Of a stretch of DNA of 64,000 bases, positions 45,383-54,550 are shown one piece after another. The notes under the pieces were generated by a model, which was given only the letters and a program-made list of their open reading frames with translations, made no database searches and was not told the DNA's origin. The stretch comes from Asticcacaulis excentricus CB 48. GTDB lineage: Bacteria; Pseudomonadota; Alphaproteobacteria; Caulobacterales; Caulobacteraceae. Both the position numbers and the translations under genes were made by a program. The stretch spans positions 2,353,001-2,417,000 of the forward strand of contig NC_014816.1 of NCBI RefSeq assembly GCF_000175215.2, read 5' to 3'. Numbering within the stretch: position 1 is the first letter of the stretch; the number at the start of each line of letters is the position of its first letter.

Positions 45383-46435
45383 ATGCGCGGCCTTGTAATC
45401 AATGGGAAGTTTCTCTCTCAAAAGACGACCGGGGTCCAGAGGGTCGCGCATGCCCTCACCTCGGAGCTTCTTTCCCGCGATTTAGGGATAAAGATCAGAG
45501 TGGCCGCTCCAAAGGCTGCCCAAAATCCATGGGCCACGGGCGCCGGTGCGTCTGTTCTGAAGGGCGTTCCATGGGAACAGCTTGAGCTCCCAGTTATCGC
45601 CGGCAAGGATCTGCTTGTCAGCCTATGCAACGTGGCCCCTGTTGCGAGGAATGGTGACGTGGTGATGATCCACGATGCCCAGGCGTTTATCTCTCCGAAG
45701 TCCTATTCATCCGCCTTTCGAACCTACTACCAAACACTTTTGCCAATCATCGGCGCGAGGGCGTCTCGCGTTCTGACAGTCTCGAATTATTCCGCGGATT
45801 GTCTGACCCAAAATGGTATCGCCCCGCGCGAAAAAATTGACGTTATCCATAATGGCGTAGACCATATCCTCACCATTGCGCGTAATGACGAAGTCCTAGA
45901 GCGCCTCAATCTGAAAGGCCGTCCATTTCTGGCGGCTTTGGGCAGCGTTCAGCATCATAAGAACATAAAGACGCTGGTGGCTGCCGCGGCACGCTTCGCA
46001 AATAAAGAGGCTCGTCTGGTCCTAATTGGCGCAGCCACGCGCGCAGACTATGAGGCCGCGGGCATTGAGGTTGGCGAGAGTGTTTGCCTTGCCGGTCGAT
46101 TGTCAGATGAAGACATGCGAAGCGTGGTTGAACATGCGCAGGCGTTTCTGTTTCCATCCTTAACGGAAGGTTTCGGTTTGCCGCCCCTTGAAGCGATGTT
46201 GCTGGGAACGCCGGCTATTGTTGCGCCGTGCGGGGCGATGCCTGAACTTTGTATAGGCGACGCCTTGTTCTGCGAGGCTGAAAATGTAGGTGAGTGGGCC
46301 GATACCATCAACAATCTTCTTGCCGACAGCGCCCTCAGAGCGCAGTATTCAAAGCTTGGGATTGAGCGGGCCAAAAAATACACCTGGGCCAGCGCCGGTG
46401 ATAAACTGGCCGAAGTTTTGCTCCGCTCTTTGTGA
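45383..46435 (+). CDS. Glycosyltransferase family 4
   Basis: 350 residues. GT-B features: FLSQKTTGVQRVAHAL at the N terminus, VVMIHDAQAF, RVLTVSNYSADCL, IHNGVDH, LAALGSVQHHKNIKTLVAAA and the E-x7-E site in FLFPSLTEGFGLPPLEAMLLGTPAIVAPCGAMPE. Follows the dehydrogenase-epimerase pair in the same direction and probably transfers a sugar they supply. Confidence 0.9.
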   Translation: MRGLVINGKFLSQKTTGVQRVAHALTSELLSRDLGIKIRVAAPKAAQNPWATGAGASVLKGVPWEQLELPVIAGKDLLVSLCNVAPVARNGDVVMIHDAQAFISPKSYSSAFRTYYQTLLPIIGARASRVLTVSNYSADCLTQNGIAPREKIDVIHNGVDHILTIARNDEVLERLNLKGRPFLAALGSVQHHKNIKTLVAAAARFANKEARLVLIGAATRADYEAAGIEVGESVCLAGRLSDEDMRSVVEHAQAFLFPSLTEGFGLPPLEAMLLGTPAIVAPCGAMPELCIGDALFCEAENVGEWADTINNLLADSALRAQYSKLGIERAKKYTWASAGDKLAEVLLRSL

Positions 46436-46595
46436 GTGGTGCAGGTGTTTCATATCTGCACAGTTGGTCAAATATTAAGGCTTGCGACCTAAGTGTGTTT
46501 TAAAACCGGAGTTTTCCGGTAGATTTATGGTTTAGCTACCCCAACCCCTTTAGTTGGGCGTCTAAAAGATCCGAGCGAAGAAGTCAGAGGATTAA

Positions 46596-47768
46596 ATGAA
46601 AGTCGCCTTTGTCCACGAGTGGTTCACACATTTCGCTGGCTCGGAAAAAGTGCTGGAAGCGATGCACAAGGAGTATCCCGAGGCGGATATTTTTGCGCTG
46701 ATCGATGTGATCCCTGAGAAAGAGCGCCCTGCCTTTTTAAAGCGCGAAGTGAAAACGACGTTCCTGCAAAAGATCCCTGGCATCCGCAAATTTTATCGCT
46801 TTCTTCTTCCGATCTTTCCCTTTGCGATCGAACAACTCGACATGTCGGGTTATGACGTGGTGATTTCAAACAGTCACGCGGTTGCCAAGGGCGTCATCAC
46901 TGGCCCAAACCAACTGCATATCTGCATGTGTTACACCCCCATGCGCTACGCTTGGGACCTGCAAGACCAGTATTTAAGCAATTCAAAGCTTGGCGGTCCA
47001 ATGGCGTGGCTTGCCCGCTGGTACCTGCATAAGATCCGCATCTGGGATAGCCGTACCGCCAATGGCGTGGATCACTTCCTGTCGGTGTCTTCCTACATCA
47101 GCCGGCGGATCCAGAAGGTGTACCGCCGTGACTCCACGGTCATGCACTGTAACGTTGAGACCGATGACTTCCAGATCGGCGCGCCGGCACAGGACTTCTA
47201 TCTCGCGGCCTCACGCATCGTGCCTTACAAGAAGATGCATCTGATCGTCGAAGCGTTCAACGCGATGCCAGATAAGAAGCTCGTCGTGATTGGCGCTGGC
47301 CCGGGCCTTGCTAAGCTGCAGGAAATCGCTGGTCCGAATGTTCAGGTCATGGGCTATCAGCCTTACAACGTCCTGCTCGAAAAAATGCAAACGGCCAAGG
47401 CGTTCGTTTTTGCCGCCGAGGAGGACTTTGGGATTGTACCGGTAGAGGCCCAAGCGTGTGGAACGCCTGTGATCGCCTTCTCCGTCGGTGGCGCCGCTGA
47501 AACCGTAATCGACGGCGTAACTGGCGTACATTTCCACAAGCAGACCGTGCCGGAACTGTGTGAGGCAGTTGCGCGTTTCGAAGAGATCAGCGGGACATTT
47601 GACCGCAAGATCATTCGCGCTCATGCGGAACGCTTCTCCACGCAGCGCTTCCGCCGGGATTTCCGTGCTTTTGTTGAAGAGAAATGGCGCAAGCATCGTG
47701 AGGCGATCGCGATCAAACCGATTCCGGTGCCCCGGATGGAAGACACGCCTAAAACGCTGCGCGCTTAA
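46596..47768 (+). CDS. Glycosyltransferase family 4 (WbaZ-like, copy 2)
   Basis: 390 residues, with GAGG before ATG 46596. GT-B retaining enzyme: MKVAFVHEWFTHFAGSEKVLEAM, ICMCYTPMRYAWDLQDQYL, AASRIVPYKKMHLIVEAFNAM, VIGAGPGLAKLQ and AAEEDFGIVPVEAQACGTPVIAFSVGGAAE. Paralogue of the gene at 41472; this copy has the GC-richer composition of the resident locus. Confidence 0.9.
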   Translation: MKVAFVHEWFTHFAGSEKVLEAMHKEYPEADIFALIDVIPEKERPAFLKREVKTTFLQKIPGIRKFYRFLLPIFPFAIEQLDMSGYDVVISNSHAVAKGVITGPNQLHICMCYTPMRYAWDLQDQYLSNSKLGGPMAWLARWYLHKIRIWDSRTANGVDHFLSVSSYISRRIQKVYRRDSTVMHCNVETDDFQIGAPAQDFYLAASRIVPYKKMHLIVEAFNAMPDKKLVVIGAGPGLAKLQEIAGPNVQVMGYQPYNVLLEKMQTAKAFVFAAEEDFGIVPVEAQACGTPVIAFSVGGAAETVIDGVTGVHFHKQTVPELCEAVARFEEISGTFDRKIIRAHAERFSTQRFRRDFRAFVEEKWRKHREAIAIKPIPVPRMEDTPKTLRA

Positions 47769-47785
47769 TTGGATAGATTGACCTC

Positions 47786-48709
47786 ATGACGCGTCATTGC
47801 ATCTGTTACGTGGTGGACGACAACTATTTGTTTCCCACCCTCGTCAGCGCGTCCCAGGCTCGGGAAAACGCGCCCTCGTCCCTCGCGGATATCGTAATCC
47901 TGTGTCTTTCTGATGCCTCTGATCGCGTGAGGAAGGTTATGCCGGTGGCGGTAGCTCTCGGTATAGAGTTAATCGAGGTACCTACTGCGTCGATTGAAAA
48001 TCTTCACCCAATGTATGGGCGTCTTTTCATCGATAAGCTTCTACCGAAAGCCTATGAGCGCGTGCTCTACATCGATGGTGACACGCAGATTGCGGCTTCG
48101 TTAGAACCTCTTCTTAACGTCGACATTCCGGAAGGAAAGTTTCTGGCCGTCCGGGACCCGGCGGCGATGTTTGCCAAGCTTTCTGACAAATGGGCCAGTC
48201 GGATCCAGGGAGAGCGCGTTGAAGCCGGGCTCGGTGACAATCCAATTGAAGACTATCTGAACACGGGTGTTCTTGTCTTTAATATGAAGGACTGGGCTGA
48301 ACTGGCGGGCGAAACGCTCAAACTTATTCGCGCGCGATCCACACCGTTTAAGTTCGGCGATCAGGACCCTATGAATCTCGCGATTGGCGACCGGTGCCTT
48401 TACATCTCCAACCGCTGGAACTTCCCGGGCTTTCTCATAGGGTCAGGGCAAGAAGAGCGGGTAAAACCCGTTATCTACCACTTTATGTCTAACCCCAGAC
48501 CCTGGGTTCACGCAGGCGCTCCCTGGGGGCCAAAGTGGCACACGCCTTATAAGGCCTTCCTTGCGCGCTTCCCCGTACTGGAAAGCGTTGCGCCAAAGAC
48601 CACCCCGGTGAAAGCCCTTCGCCATCATCTGCAGCAAGCGCTTAAGGGCGTCACAGAATATGGACCCGTGTCGCGTCTTTCGGAAGCCGCGCCTTTACAG
48701 GACGTGTAA
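47786..48709 (+). CDS. Glycosyltransferase family 8
   Basis: 307 residues with the GT8 pattern: N-terminal CICYVVDDNYLFPTLVSASQ, the metal site in RVLYIDGDTQIAASLEPL, then EDYLNTGVLVFNMKDW and FGDQDPMNLAIGDR. GT8 enzymes are retaining galactosyl- or glucosyltransferases. Starts 17 bases after the GT4 gene; a terminator follows. Confidence 0.9.
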   Translation: MTRHCICYVVDDNYLFPTLVSASQARENAPSSLADIVILCLSDASDRVRKVMPVAVALGIELIEVPTASIENLHPMYGRLFIDKLLPKAYERVLYIDGDTQIAASLEPLLNVDIPEGKFLAVRDPAAMFAKLSDKWASRIQGERVEAGLGDNPIEDYLNTGVLVFNMKDWAELAGETLKLIRARSTPFKFGDQDPMNLAIGDRCLYISNRWNFPGFLIGSGQEERVKPVIYHFMSNPRPWVHAGAPWGPKWHTPYKAFLARFPVLESVAPKTTPVKALRHHLQQALKGVTEYGPVSRLSEAAPLQDV

Positions 48710-48713
48710 ATGG

Positions 48714-48743
48714 AAATGGCCCTCACCAAGGTGGGGGCCATTT
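48714..48743. terminator. Bidirectional intrinsic terminator
   Basis: Long stem with AAATGGCCC and GGGCCATTT arms extended by CACC/GGTG, one T-G pair and a tight loop. A-run and T-run on the two sides let it serve both the GT8 gene and the converging GT2 gene. Confidence 0.82.
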
Positions 48744-48753
48744 GAATTCTGTC

Positions 48754-49629
48754 TTATAGTTTTAGCGCTTTTTGAGGATCGGCCGGGGCCTTTAGGCAAT
48801 CGCCGATGGCTTTTATATTCCCGATGAAGCGACCCCGTCTGTCTGCCCAGGGTTCGGGTTTAAATTGTTTGATCGCGTTTGCGATGACATTTCGAGAGAT
48901 ACGCACCAGTCCGACGTCTGTTGGGATGCTACCCTTTTGCATCATGTAGACTATGTTGGCGACTTGAGAGTATCCGAGCTTCTGGCCAGGTGTCCGCCCC
49001 GACTTAGATCCCATATGAACGCCACGCAGCCGGTTTGTTTTTAGGATGCCACCGTAAGGCGCCATGCGTCTTGAGAAGTCGACATCTTCCCACCACCCGT
49101 AAAGCGGCAGGGTTTCGTCAAACCATACCCCCCACTCCCTCGCGGGCTGCATACGCACGACCATGTTACAGCCGTAGGCATTAAAGACGTTCTCAACACG
49201 CTCAACCGGTAGCTCGCCCTGCTGATCGACCTGTTGGCAAGCGTCCTCGTAGCTAATCCCTGGACCATTAATCCCGTCAGCCAAAACGTCACCCGTCACC
49301 ATGACCACGCCGGGACGGTTTTTCAGCAAAGCTTCTACTTCCTGAAGGAAAAATCTGTCCGCAACGAAGTCGTCGTCAAAGAAGACAATGGCATCCGCAT
49401 CGGTGACCGCCTTCATGATGGCGTTACGCTGCGCCGGAAGGCCTTTGTTACCTTTTACGACCTCAATGGGGATCGCAAAGCCGGTATTTTTGGAGGGGTC
49501 ATAGTCGGCCTCGGATGCCGGGCACACATAGATTGCATCGGGCTGACGCAACTGTTGCGACAGCTTTTCGATGACTTTCGGCATGAGATCACCCCGCCCA
49601 GCGGTGGCGAAACCGACGACAATTTTCAT
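48754..49629 (-). CDS. Glycosyltransferase family 2
   Basis: 291 residues, GT-A fold: MKIVVGFATAGRGDLMPKVIEKLSQQL, KGNKGLPAQRNAIMKAV, and the metal site DAIVFFDDDFVAD; the acceptor-side WWEDVDFSRRM follows, as in GT2 enzymes with the ED-x-D motif. Same strand as the GH16 gene, which ends 29 bases before this gene starts, so the two probably form an operon. Confidence 0.88.
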   Translation of the reverse strand: MKIVVGFATAGRGDLMPKVIEKLSQQLRQPDAIYVCPASEADYDPSKNTGFAIPIEVVKGNKGLPAQRNAIMKAVTDADAIVFFDDDFVADRFFLQEVEALLKNRPGVVMVTGDVLADGINGPGISYEDACQQVDQQGELPVERVENVFNAYGCNMVVRMQPAREWGVWFDETLPLYGWWEDVDFSRRMAPYGGILKTNRLRGVHMGSKSGRTPGQKLGYSQVANIVYMMQKGSIPTDVGLVRISRNVIANAIKQFKPEPWADRRGRFIGNIKAIGDCLKAPADPQKALKL

Positions 49630-49658
49630 TAACCAACTAGGGGCCTTGGCCCCTATCC

Positions 49659-50528
49659 TCAGGCGTTCTTCAATTTATAAACGCGAATATAGTCGATGGT
49701 GAAGAACGACGGGTTAATGGTCTCATCAATTGGCCAGCCCGAGCCGAGCGCGAGATTACATAATACCACGAGCGGATGTTTATGCGTCACAGGCGTAGGC
49801 GTTCGCCACGTCTCCTGACCATCAAAGTAAAAGACCACCCAGTCAGGATCAACGCTCACCCCGTAATCGTGGAACTCATCAGCGAGCGTAGACCCTTCGA
49901 CCTTGTGAATATGGCCTTCAGACGTTTTCTTAACGAGATCGTTCTTGGGCCACACAGTGACCGTTGAATGAATGTCCGTGGGGAATTTTCCGTAATATTC
50001 CACAACGTCGATCTCAATGCTCGGATCCGTCATCCCCGGATACCAGCTATCGAGCCAGAATGCTGGCCAAACGCCCGGCCCTGGCGGCATCCGGCAGCGG
50101 CACTCAAAATACCCGTACTGCTGGGCAAATCCCACACCCTCATGGTTCAGGCTGGATATAAGGCCCGAACGCCACTTTCCATCGTCGCCTTTTTTGGCGA
50201 CGATCGTGAGGTTGCCGTTATCGACCATGAAGGGAAAACCCGGACGCGGATCGGTAAACTGCGCGTCGCCAAAGTCGCCATGCCAGGGTGTGTGGGCGTA
50301 CCAGCGCTTGTTAAACGCGTCCATGTCGAAGTTTGGATCGTCGAACTCTTCCGCAAATGTCAACTCGTAGAGGGAGAGGTCAATTTTCTGCTTTACCGGC
50401 ACAGCCGACTGCACATTCCCACATCCGGCTGCCGAAAACGCACCCGCGGCAGCGGCACCAAGGAGAAAACGTCGGGACATGGATGGGGGCACATCGACGC
50501 GTGAGTGAGGTGTCGAATCTTGAGCCAT
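49659..50528 (-). CDS. GH16 family glycoside hydrolase, exported
   Basis: About 289 residues from ATG 50528. The N terminus has SRRFLLGAAAAGAFSAAGC: a twin-arginine-like motif and a cysteine in lipobox-like context, so it is exported and possibly lipid-anchored. The GH16 domain is complete: FAEEFDDPNFD, GYFECRCRMPPGPGVWPAFWL, and the catalytic E-x-D-x-x-E in EIDVVEYYG. Family members cut beta-1,3/1,4-glucans, galactans or related chains; in EPS loci (as ExsH/ExoK) they trim the secreted polymer. Confidence 0.92.
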   Translation of the reverse strand: MAQDSTPHSRVDVPPSMSRRFLLGAAAAGAFSAAGCGNVQSAVPVKQKIDLSLYELTFAEEFDDPNFDMDAFNKRWYAHTPWHGDFGDAQFTDPRPGFPFMVDNGNLTIVAKKGDDGKWRSGLISSLNHEGVGFAQQYGYFECRCRMPPGPGVWPAFWLDSWYPGMTDPSIEIDVVEYYGKFPTDIHSTVTVWPKNDLVKKTSEGHIHKVEGSTLADEFHDYGVSVDPDWVVFYFDGQETWRTPTPVTHKHPLVVLCNLALGSGWPIDETINPSFFTIDYIRVYKLKNA

Positions 50529-51156
50529 TTTATGAATCCGAAAAATGAGACCGTTGGCAATGAACAAACGCGTACGTGAGACAGACGGCAATAACTAAGG
50601 TTAATTGAAGTGTAACCCCATATTATGGCAGCGCAACAACAATCACCCGTCTAACTGCCTCAAAGCCCGAAGAGCGGTTTGACGGCCTAACTGTCAAATT
50701 CAAACCGAAACACGCGTTTCTCCTGCGTCTTGCACAAATATACGGAAAGTGTCCCCTACACCCCGTTTTGGGGTGTGCCAAATCCGGACGCGATTCTCTA
50801 TTTGGGCGATCTTTATGGAAAACCCGCTTTGTTCGTTTACCTTAACACATTGTCAAAGTGGAATTATTCGCCTCAGGTGAGGGATGCACCTCGGCATTAA
50901 AGGCGGTTTTGGAGTTTCAGACACTACCAGTTCAAGCAGGCAGTGTGTCGAAGAGGTATTCGCCTTTTGGCACGTATCTTGATGTGACAGGTGTGAGGCT
51001 GTTGCGAATGTTGCAAAGTTGCATCCCGATGGCACTGTCGGGCATTAGGTATGGATACCTTTTGTTAACGGTGTTAGAAGGCAGAACTTTAGACATTTTA
51101 TCTCATATTACCGCGGCCTCTGGCGACGACTAAAAATTTTCAGAAGGGTCCAACCC
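50529..51156. other. Intergenic region before the second sugar transferase
   Basis: 628 bases with no supported gene. A plus-strand frame at 50858-51133 has no recognisable motif. The perfect hairpin ACACCCC-GTTTT-GGGGTGT at 50758-50776 lacks a T-run, so it may be a regulatory structure. TTAA words near 50593, 50843 and 51065 might be CtrA half-sites but do not give the exact spaced pair. Confidence 0.45.
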
Positions 51157-51879
51157 ATGGCGGACATCAAAAGCATCCAAGCGTCGACGCAATTCGGTGT
51201 TGAATTGCGAGAACGCCCCCGCCAGATTTCCAAGCCGCAGAAAAGAATGGCAAAGTCTCAGACCCGCGCGCAAAGCCCCATTATCCGGTTACTGGATATT
51301 ACTATTAGTCTGGCCGCCCTTATTTTTCTGGCGCCGGTGATGGTGATTGCTGCCCTGGCCGTTTTCTTTGATGACCGCGGACCGGTACTCTTTCGTCAAA
51401 AGCGTATTGGGCTTCATGGCCGCGAGTTTTATTGCCTGAAGTTTCGCAGCATGCGGACTAACTCCGCTGAAATGCTTGAAACCATTCTGCGCACTAACCC
51501 GAAGCTTCGGGCGGAGTGGGAGAGCACCCAAAAGTTCAAGAGCGACCCCCGCATCACGTCTATCGGCCATTTTCTGCGCAAGTCGAGCATTGATGAGCTG
51601 CCGCAGTTGTTTAACGTGCTCAAAGGCGAGATGAGCCTTGTTGGTCCCCGTCCGATCGTAGCCGCAGAGATTTGTAAGTATGGCCGCTCGTTCGGGGCCT
51701 ATTGCTCGGTGCTTCCCGGGATCACCGGCCTTTGGCAGGTGACCGGCCGTAGCGACGTCGGCTACACCCGCCGCGTGGCCCTTGATCGCACCTTTGCGCG
51801 GAAGACATCCGTAGGCCTCTACCTCTGGATTCTCGTTATGACGGTGCCGGCAGTTCTGGCTCAAAAAGGGTCTTACTGA
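51157..51879 (+). CDS. Priming sugar transferase (copy 2, ExoY-like)
   Basis: 240 residues with a basic, soluble N terminus (about 1-45), one membrane anchor (LLDITISLAALIFLAPVMVIAALAV) and the catalytic domain: DDRGPVLFRQKRIGLHGREF, CLKFRSMRT, FLRKSSIDELPQLFNVLKGEMSLVGPRP and LPGITGLWQVTGRSDVGY. The TGLWQVTGRS end is typical of ExoY/WcaJ-type enzymes and differs from the copy at 13222 (TGLAQVRGFR), so the two may start different repeat units. Followed by a strong terminator. Confidence 0.94.
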   Translation: MADIKSIQASTQFGVELRERPRQISKPQKRMAKSQTRAQSPIIRLLDITISLAALIFLAPVMVIAALAVFFDDRGPVLFRQKRIGLHGREFYCLKFRSMRTNSAEMLETILRTNPKLRAEWESTQKFKSDPRITSIGHFLRKSSIDELPQLFNVLKGEMSLVGPRPIVAAEICKYGRSFGAYCSVLPGITGLWQVTGRSDVGYTRRVALDRTFARKTSVGLYLWILVMTVPAVLAQKGSY

Positions 51880-52295
51880 TCGCCACGCTCTGAAGACCTC
51901 ACGGATCCACCCACAAAAAGGGCCGATCACTAAATTGTGATCGGCCCTTTTTGCGTCTACCGGCTCTCCACGTCTGTTTTGCGGCGCAACAATCAGGAGT
52001 CGTGAGGCAAACGCGTTCTGACGTCCTCAAACGAGGTCCGAGCCCACCTTGCCAGCCAATTGGAACTGACTCATTTGTCATTTTCAGCTTGTCGCGACAT
52101 CGCATTCCAAATACAAAAAATCACGCATTTTTGCTGCATGTGCTAACAAAATTCTCCCAACGGGCGATTTTTTCGTCCGCGCGCGGTCGGGGCGGCCTAT
52201 TTTTTGACGTATGCGTCAATTAATCCTGCAAACATGGTAAACGCAGGCTGGAATTCGAACACAATCTATGAGCATCATGAGTCAACCGCGTACTT
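51880..52295. other. Intergenic region with terminator
   Basis: Apart from the terminator at 51915 no gene or repeat is seen. The 3' half is AT-richer and probably holds the promoter of the small membrane protein gene. Confidence 0.45.
51915..51952. terminator. Strong bidirectional intrinsic terminator
   Basis: 16-bp perfect stem (AAAAAGGGCCGATCAC and its complement), six-base loop, A-run and T-run at the ends. Ends the sugar transferase transcript. Confidence 0.93.
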
Positions 52296-52520
52296 ATGAC
52301 GAAAGAAAGTGTCATGCAGGGTCAAGTTGTAAAACCAGTCTGGAACGGCTCAAACTCTCGGGAGGCCTCTGCGCGCACCCGCAACGGATCGATCAGAAGT
52401 GATCGGTCAACGCTTGAGGCCAGTGATTTACCTTCGAAATATGTGCTGCGCTGGGCCGTTATTGGCTTTTGCACGGTTTTTTGGGCGGGCGTGATCGCAG
52501 CTGTCGTGGCCCTCGTTTAA
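52296..52520 (+). CDS. Small C-terminal membrane-anchor protein (candidate D)
   Basis: 74 residues (68 if ATG 52314 is used). The first ~48 are soluble with several Ser, Arg and Asn; the C terminus is one membrane segment (WAVIGFCTVFWAGVIAAVVALV). The anchor shares an F-C-x-x-F-W-A pattern with the gene at 15294. It lies after a sugar transferase and before a PP1-like phosphatase, as on the other side of the EPS locus. Small membrane inhibitors of EPS initiation (ExoX, HfiA) have a similar size and place, but no homology is claimed. Confidence 0.6.
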   Translation: MTKESVMQGQVVKPVWNGSNSREASARTRNGSIRSDRSTLEASDLPSKYVLRWAVIGFCTVFWAGVIAAVVALV

Positions 52521-52673
52521 GGCGCGATCTCCCAAAACGCGAAAGTTGTGGACGCCTGGAATTTCGTATGGATTTTCCAAAAGCCTAGGTTCTGCCGCGA
52601 TTCGATTGTCATTGTCCTTCGAAACCAAGGTATGCTAGAGGGCCATTGACCCGATTTTGTCCTTGAGGATCGT

Positions 52674-53438
52674 TTGAGGCTGCTTCCCTTCCCGCGCGAT
52701 ATATCGTTCAGATCGAATGAGCAGGATCCTGCCATCGATGTTCTGACATACGCTATCGGGGACATCCACGGTCGCTTCGACCTGTTCAAGAAGCTCGTTC
52801 AAACCATTAAGGCCGATGCCGCCCGATTTGACGGCAAATGCCGTGTCGTTTTGCTAGGCGACTATATTGACCGCGGCCCGGAGTCAAAAAAGTGCTTAGA
52901 CGGTGTCATCGCTATGCACCGCCAGCCGTGGTGCAATACCATTGCGCTCAAGGGAAACCATGAGCAGGTGATGATCGATTTCCTTGAGGACCCGCTCGCG
53001 GGTTCGGCCTGGCTGAAGTTCGGCGGCTTGGAAACACTGCGGTCTTACGGCATTTCTCCCGAAAGCGCCGAGCCGGACGAAGCGGAACTTGAGGCGCTGC
53101 ATTGGAAGCTCAATCTTGCCGTACCCGCTATTCAGCGCAAACTTCTGCGATCACTGAAGCTTTCTTACGAGGCGGGTGACTATTTCTTTGTTCATGCGGG
53201 CGTCGATCCCAGACGGGATCGTGAGACGCAGACTGAAGAGACGCTTCTTTGGATACGCGATGCCTTTCTGAAGGTAGAGCGCGCTTGCAGCAAGTCGGTC
53301 GTTCATGGCCACACCCCTTCTGACACCTACACCGACACAAGATGGCGCATCGGCGTTGATACAGGGGCCTATGCCACGGGCGTCTTAACCGCTGTGCGGT
53401 TAAATGGAACCCAGCGCCACTTTATTCAGGTGCGTTAA
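52674..53438 (+). CDS. PP1-like metallophosphoesterase (copy 2)
   Basis: 254 residues with the full metal-site set: TYAIGDIHGRFDL, LLGDYIDRGPES, LKGNHEQV, FVHAGVDPRRD and VVHGHTPSD. The TTG start at 52674 has GAGGAT placed five bases upstream. Close paralogue of the gene at 17035, including the ending TRWRIGVDTGAYATGVLTAVRL. Likely an active phosphatase with a regulatory role next to the EPS genes; substrate unknown. Confidence 0.88.
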   Translation: MRLLPFPRDISFRSNEQDPAIDVLTYAIGDIHGRFDLFKKLVQTIKADAARFDGKCRVVLLGDYIDRGPESKKCLDGVIAMHRQPWCNTIALKGNHEQVMIDFLEDPLAGSAWLKFGGLETLRSYGISPESAEPDEAELEALHWKLNLAVPAIQRKLLRSLKLSYEAGDYFFVHAGVDPRRDRETQTEETLLWIRDAFLKVERACSKSVVHGHTPSDTYTDTRWRIGVDTGAYATGVLTAVRLNGTQRHFIQVR

Positions 53439-53536
53439 GCGCACTTTCCCCACGCCGCTACTCCTTCGCTCATTGCCATTTCGCACCTGCACATTTATGC
53501 TGCGACGCGAAACAAACGTGATCCCGGAAGGCTTCA

Positions 53537-54448
53537 ATGAAGCGGGCGACACTCCTCCTGTTACCGCTGGCTCTCGCCGGCCTTCTGGCTTTGAGATTTG
53601 CCACTGAGCTGTCGTGGGTATTCGCCGCTTCGCTGTTGTTTTGGCACTATTTCGCGTTCGGTGTTCTCGTCACCGGCGGTCTCAGCTTCATATGCCTTAA
53701 ACGATGGCGCGCACCGCTCATTGTCATTTCTGGCGCTGTCATCGCGTCATATTTCAGCCCCTTGATCAGCGACATGCTCAAGAACCCGTCTCATAAGGAC
53801 AGGGCTGTTTATAAGGTAATCAGCTACAACTGGCTTTTTTCCAGCAGCGACCGCAGTGCCTTTTATGCCTGGCTCGCCGTAGAAGACCCAGACATTTTGT
53901 CGATCCAGGAGTTCAATAAAAAGGACTTAGGCCCACTCCTCGCCTCACAGCCTCGCGCCTATTTCGTCTCTGAAACCAGAGATGACGTGGTCATTCTGTC
54001 CCGTTTCCCGCTGAGCGAAGACAAACTGGATAAGGTCGGGTCGAGGCGTCTAGTTTCAGCAACGGCCAACCTCCCTTCAGGGGCTGTCCGGGTTTTCGGT
54101 GCGCATGCGCCGACGCTAAGGGACATTGACCTTCTCACCCAGCGCAACAGCTATCTCGCCAGACTCCCCGAACTTATTGCGCGGTCGGACAAGCCACAGC
54201 TTGTGATGGGTGATTTCAACGCAACGCCCTGGGAGCCTCTTGTTGCGCGATTAAAATCAAAGGCTGGTCTTCACGAAGCGCCGCGTCTTGTGCCTCTATC
54301 AACCCGAATGGCGGTCAGACGACAGCTCGATGTAGGCTCGCCAATAGACCACATAATGGCCTCACATACCGTTCATCTCAGGCACTGCCGAACGGGGCCC
54401 GTCATGGCATCCGATCACCGGCCCTTGATTTGTGAGTTTAGTATCTGA
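53537..54448 (+). CDS. Membrane-anchored endonuclease/exonuclease/phosphatase family protein
   Basis: 303 residues. Three N-terminal hydrophobic segments (about 5-20, 25-50, 58-75) precede an EEP domain that probably faces the periplasm: YKVISYNWLF, DILSIQEFNK, GAHAPT, QLVMGDFNATPWEP, and SPIDHIMASH with the closing ASDHRPLICEF. These are the catalytic N, E, D and H positions of the family. Substrate may be a phospholipid, nucleotide or sugar phosphate. Follows the phosphatase gene on the same strand. Confidence 0.88.
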   Translation: MKRATLLLLPLALAGLLALRFATELSWVFAASLLFWHYFAFGVLVTGGLSFICLKRWRAPLIVISGAVIASYFSPLISDMLKNPSHKDRAVYKVISYNWLFSSSDRSAFYAWLAVEDPDILSIQEFNKKDLGPLLASQPRAYFVSETRDDVVILSRFPLSEDKLDKVGSRRLVSATANLPSGAVRVFGAHAPTLRDIDLLTQRNSYLARLPELIARSDKPQLVMGDFNATPWEPLVARLKSKAGLHEAPRLVPLSTRMAVRRQLDVGSPIDHIMASHTVHLRHCRTGPVMASDHRPLICEFSI

Positions 54449-54550
54449 CATAAGTGCCCTTGAGCTTCGCATTTGGACCCCACCTCCTCAAAGTGTAGTC
54501 ACCAAGTTTTTTTTGATCATTCAATTCTAAGTGTATTCGAAAGGTTCACC

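Noticed and set aside
50758..50776. ACACCCC/GGGGTGT hairpin as terminator
   Set aside because: No T-run follows on either strand, so it was not called a terminator and is only noted in the intergenic entry.
50858..51133. 91-residue plus-strand frame before the second sugar transferase
   Set aside because: Starts with GTG without a ribosome-binding site, no family or membrane pattern; more likely leader or promoter DNA.
51289..51930. 213-residue minus-strand frame
   Set aside because: Antisense to the sugar transferase and reads through its terminator.
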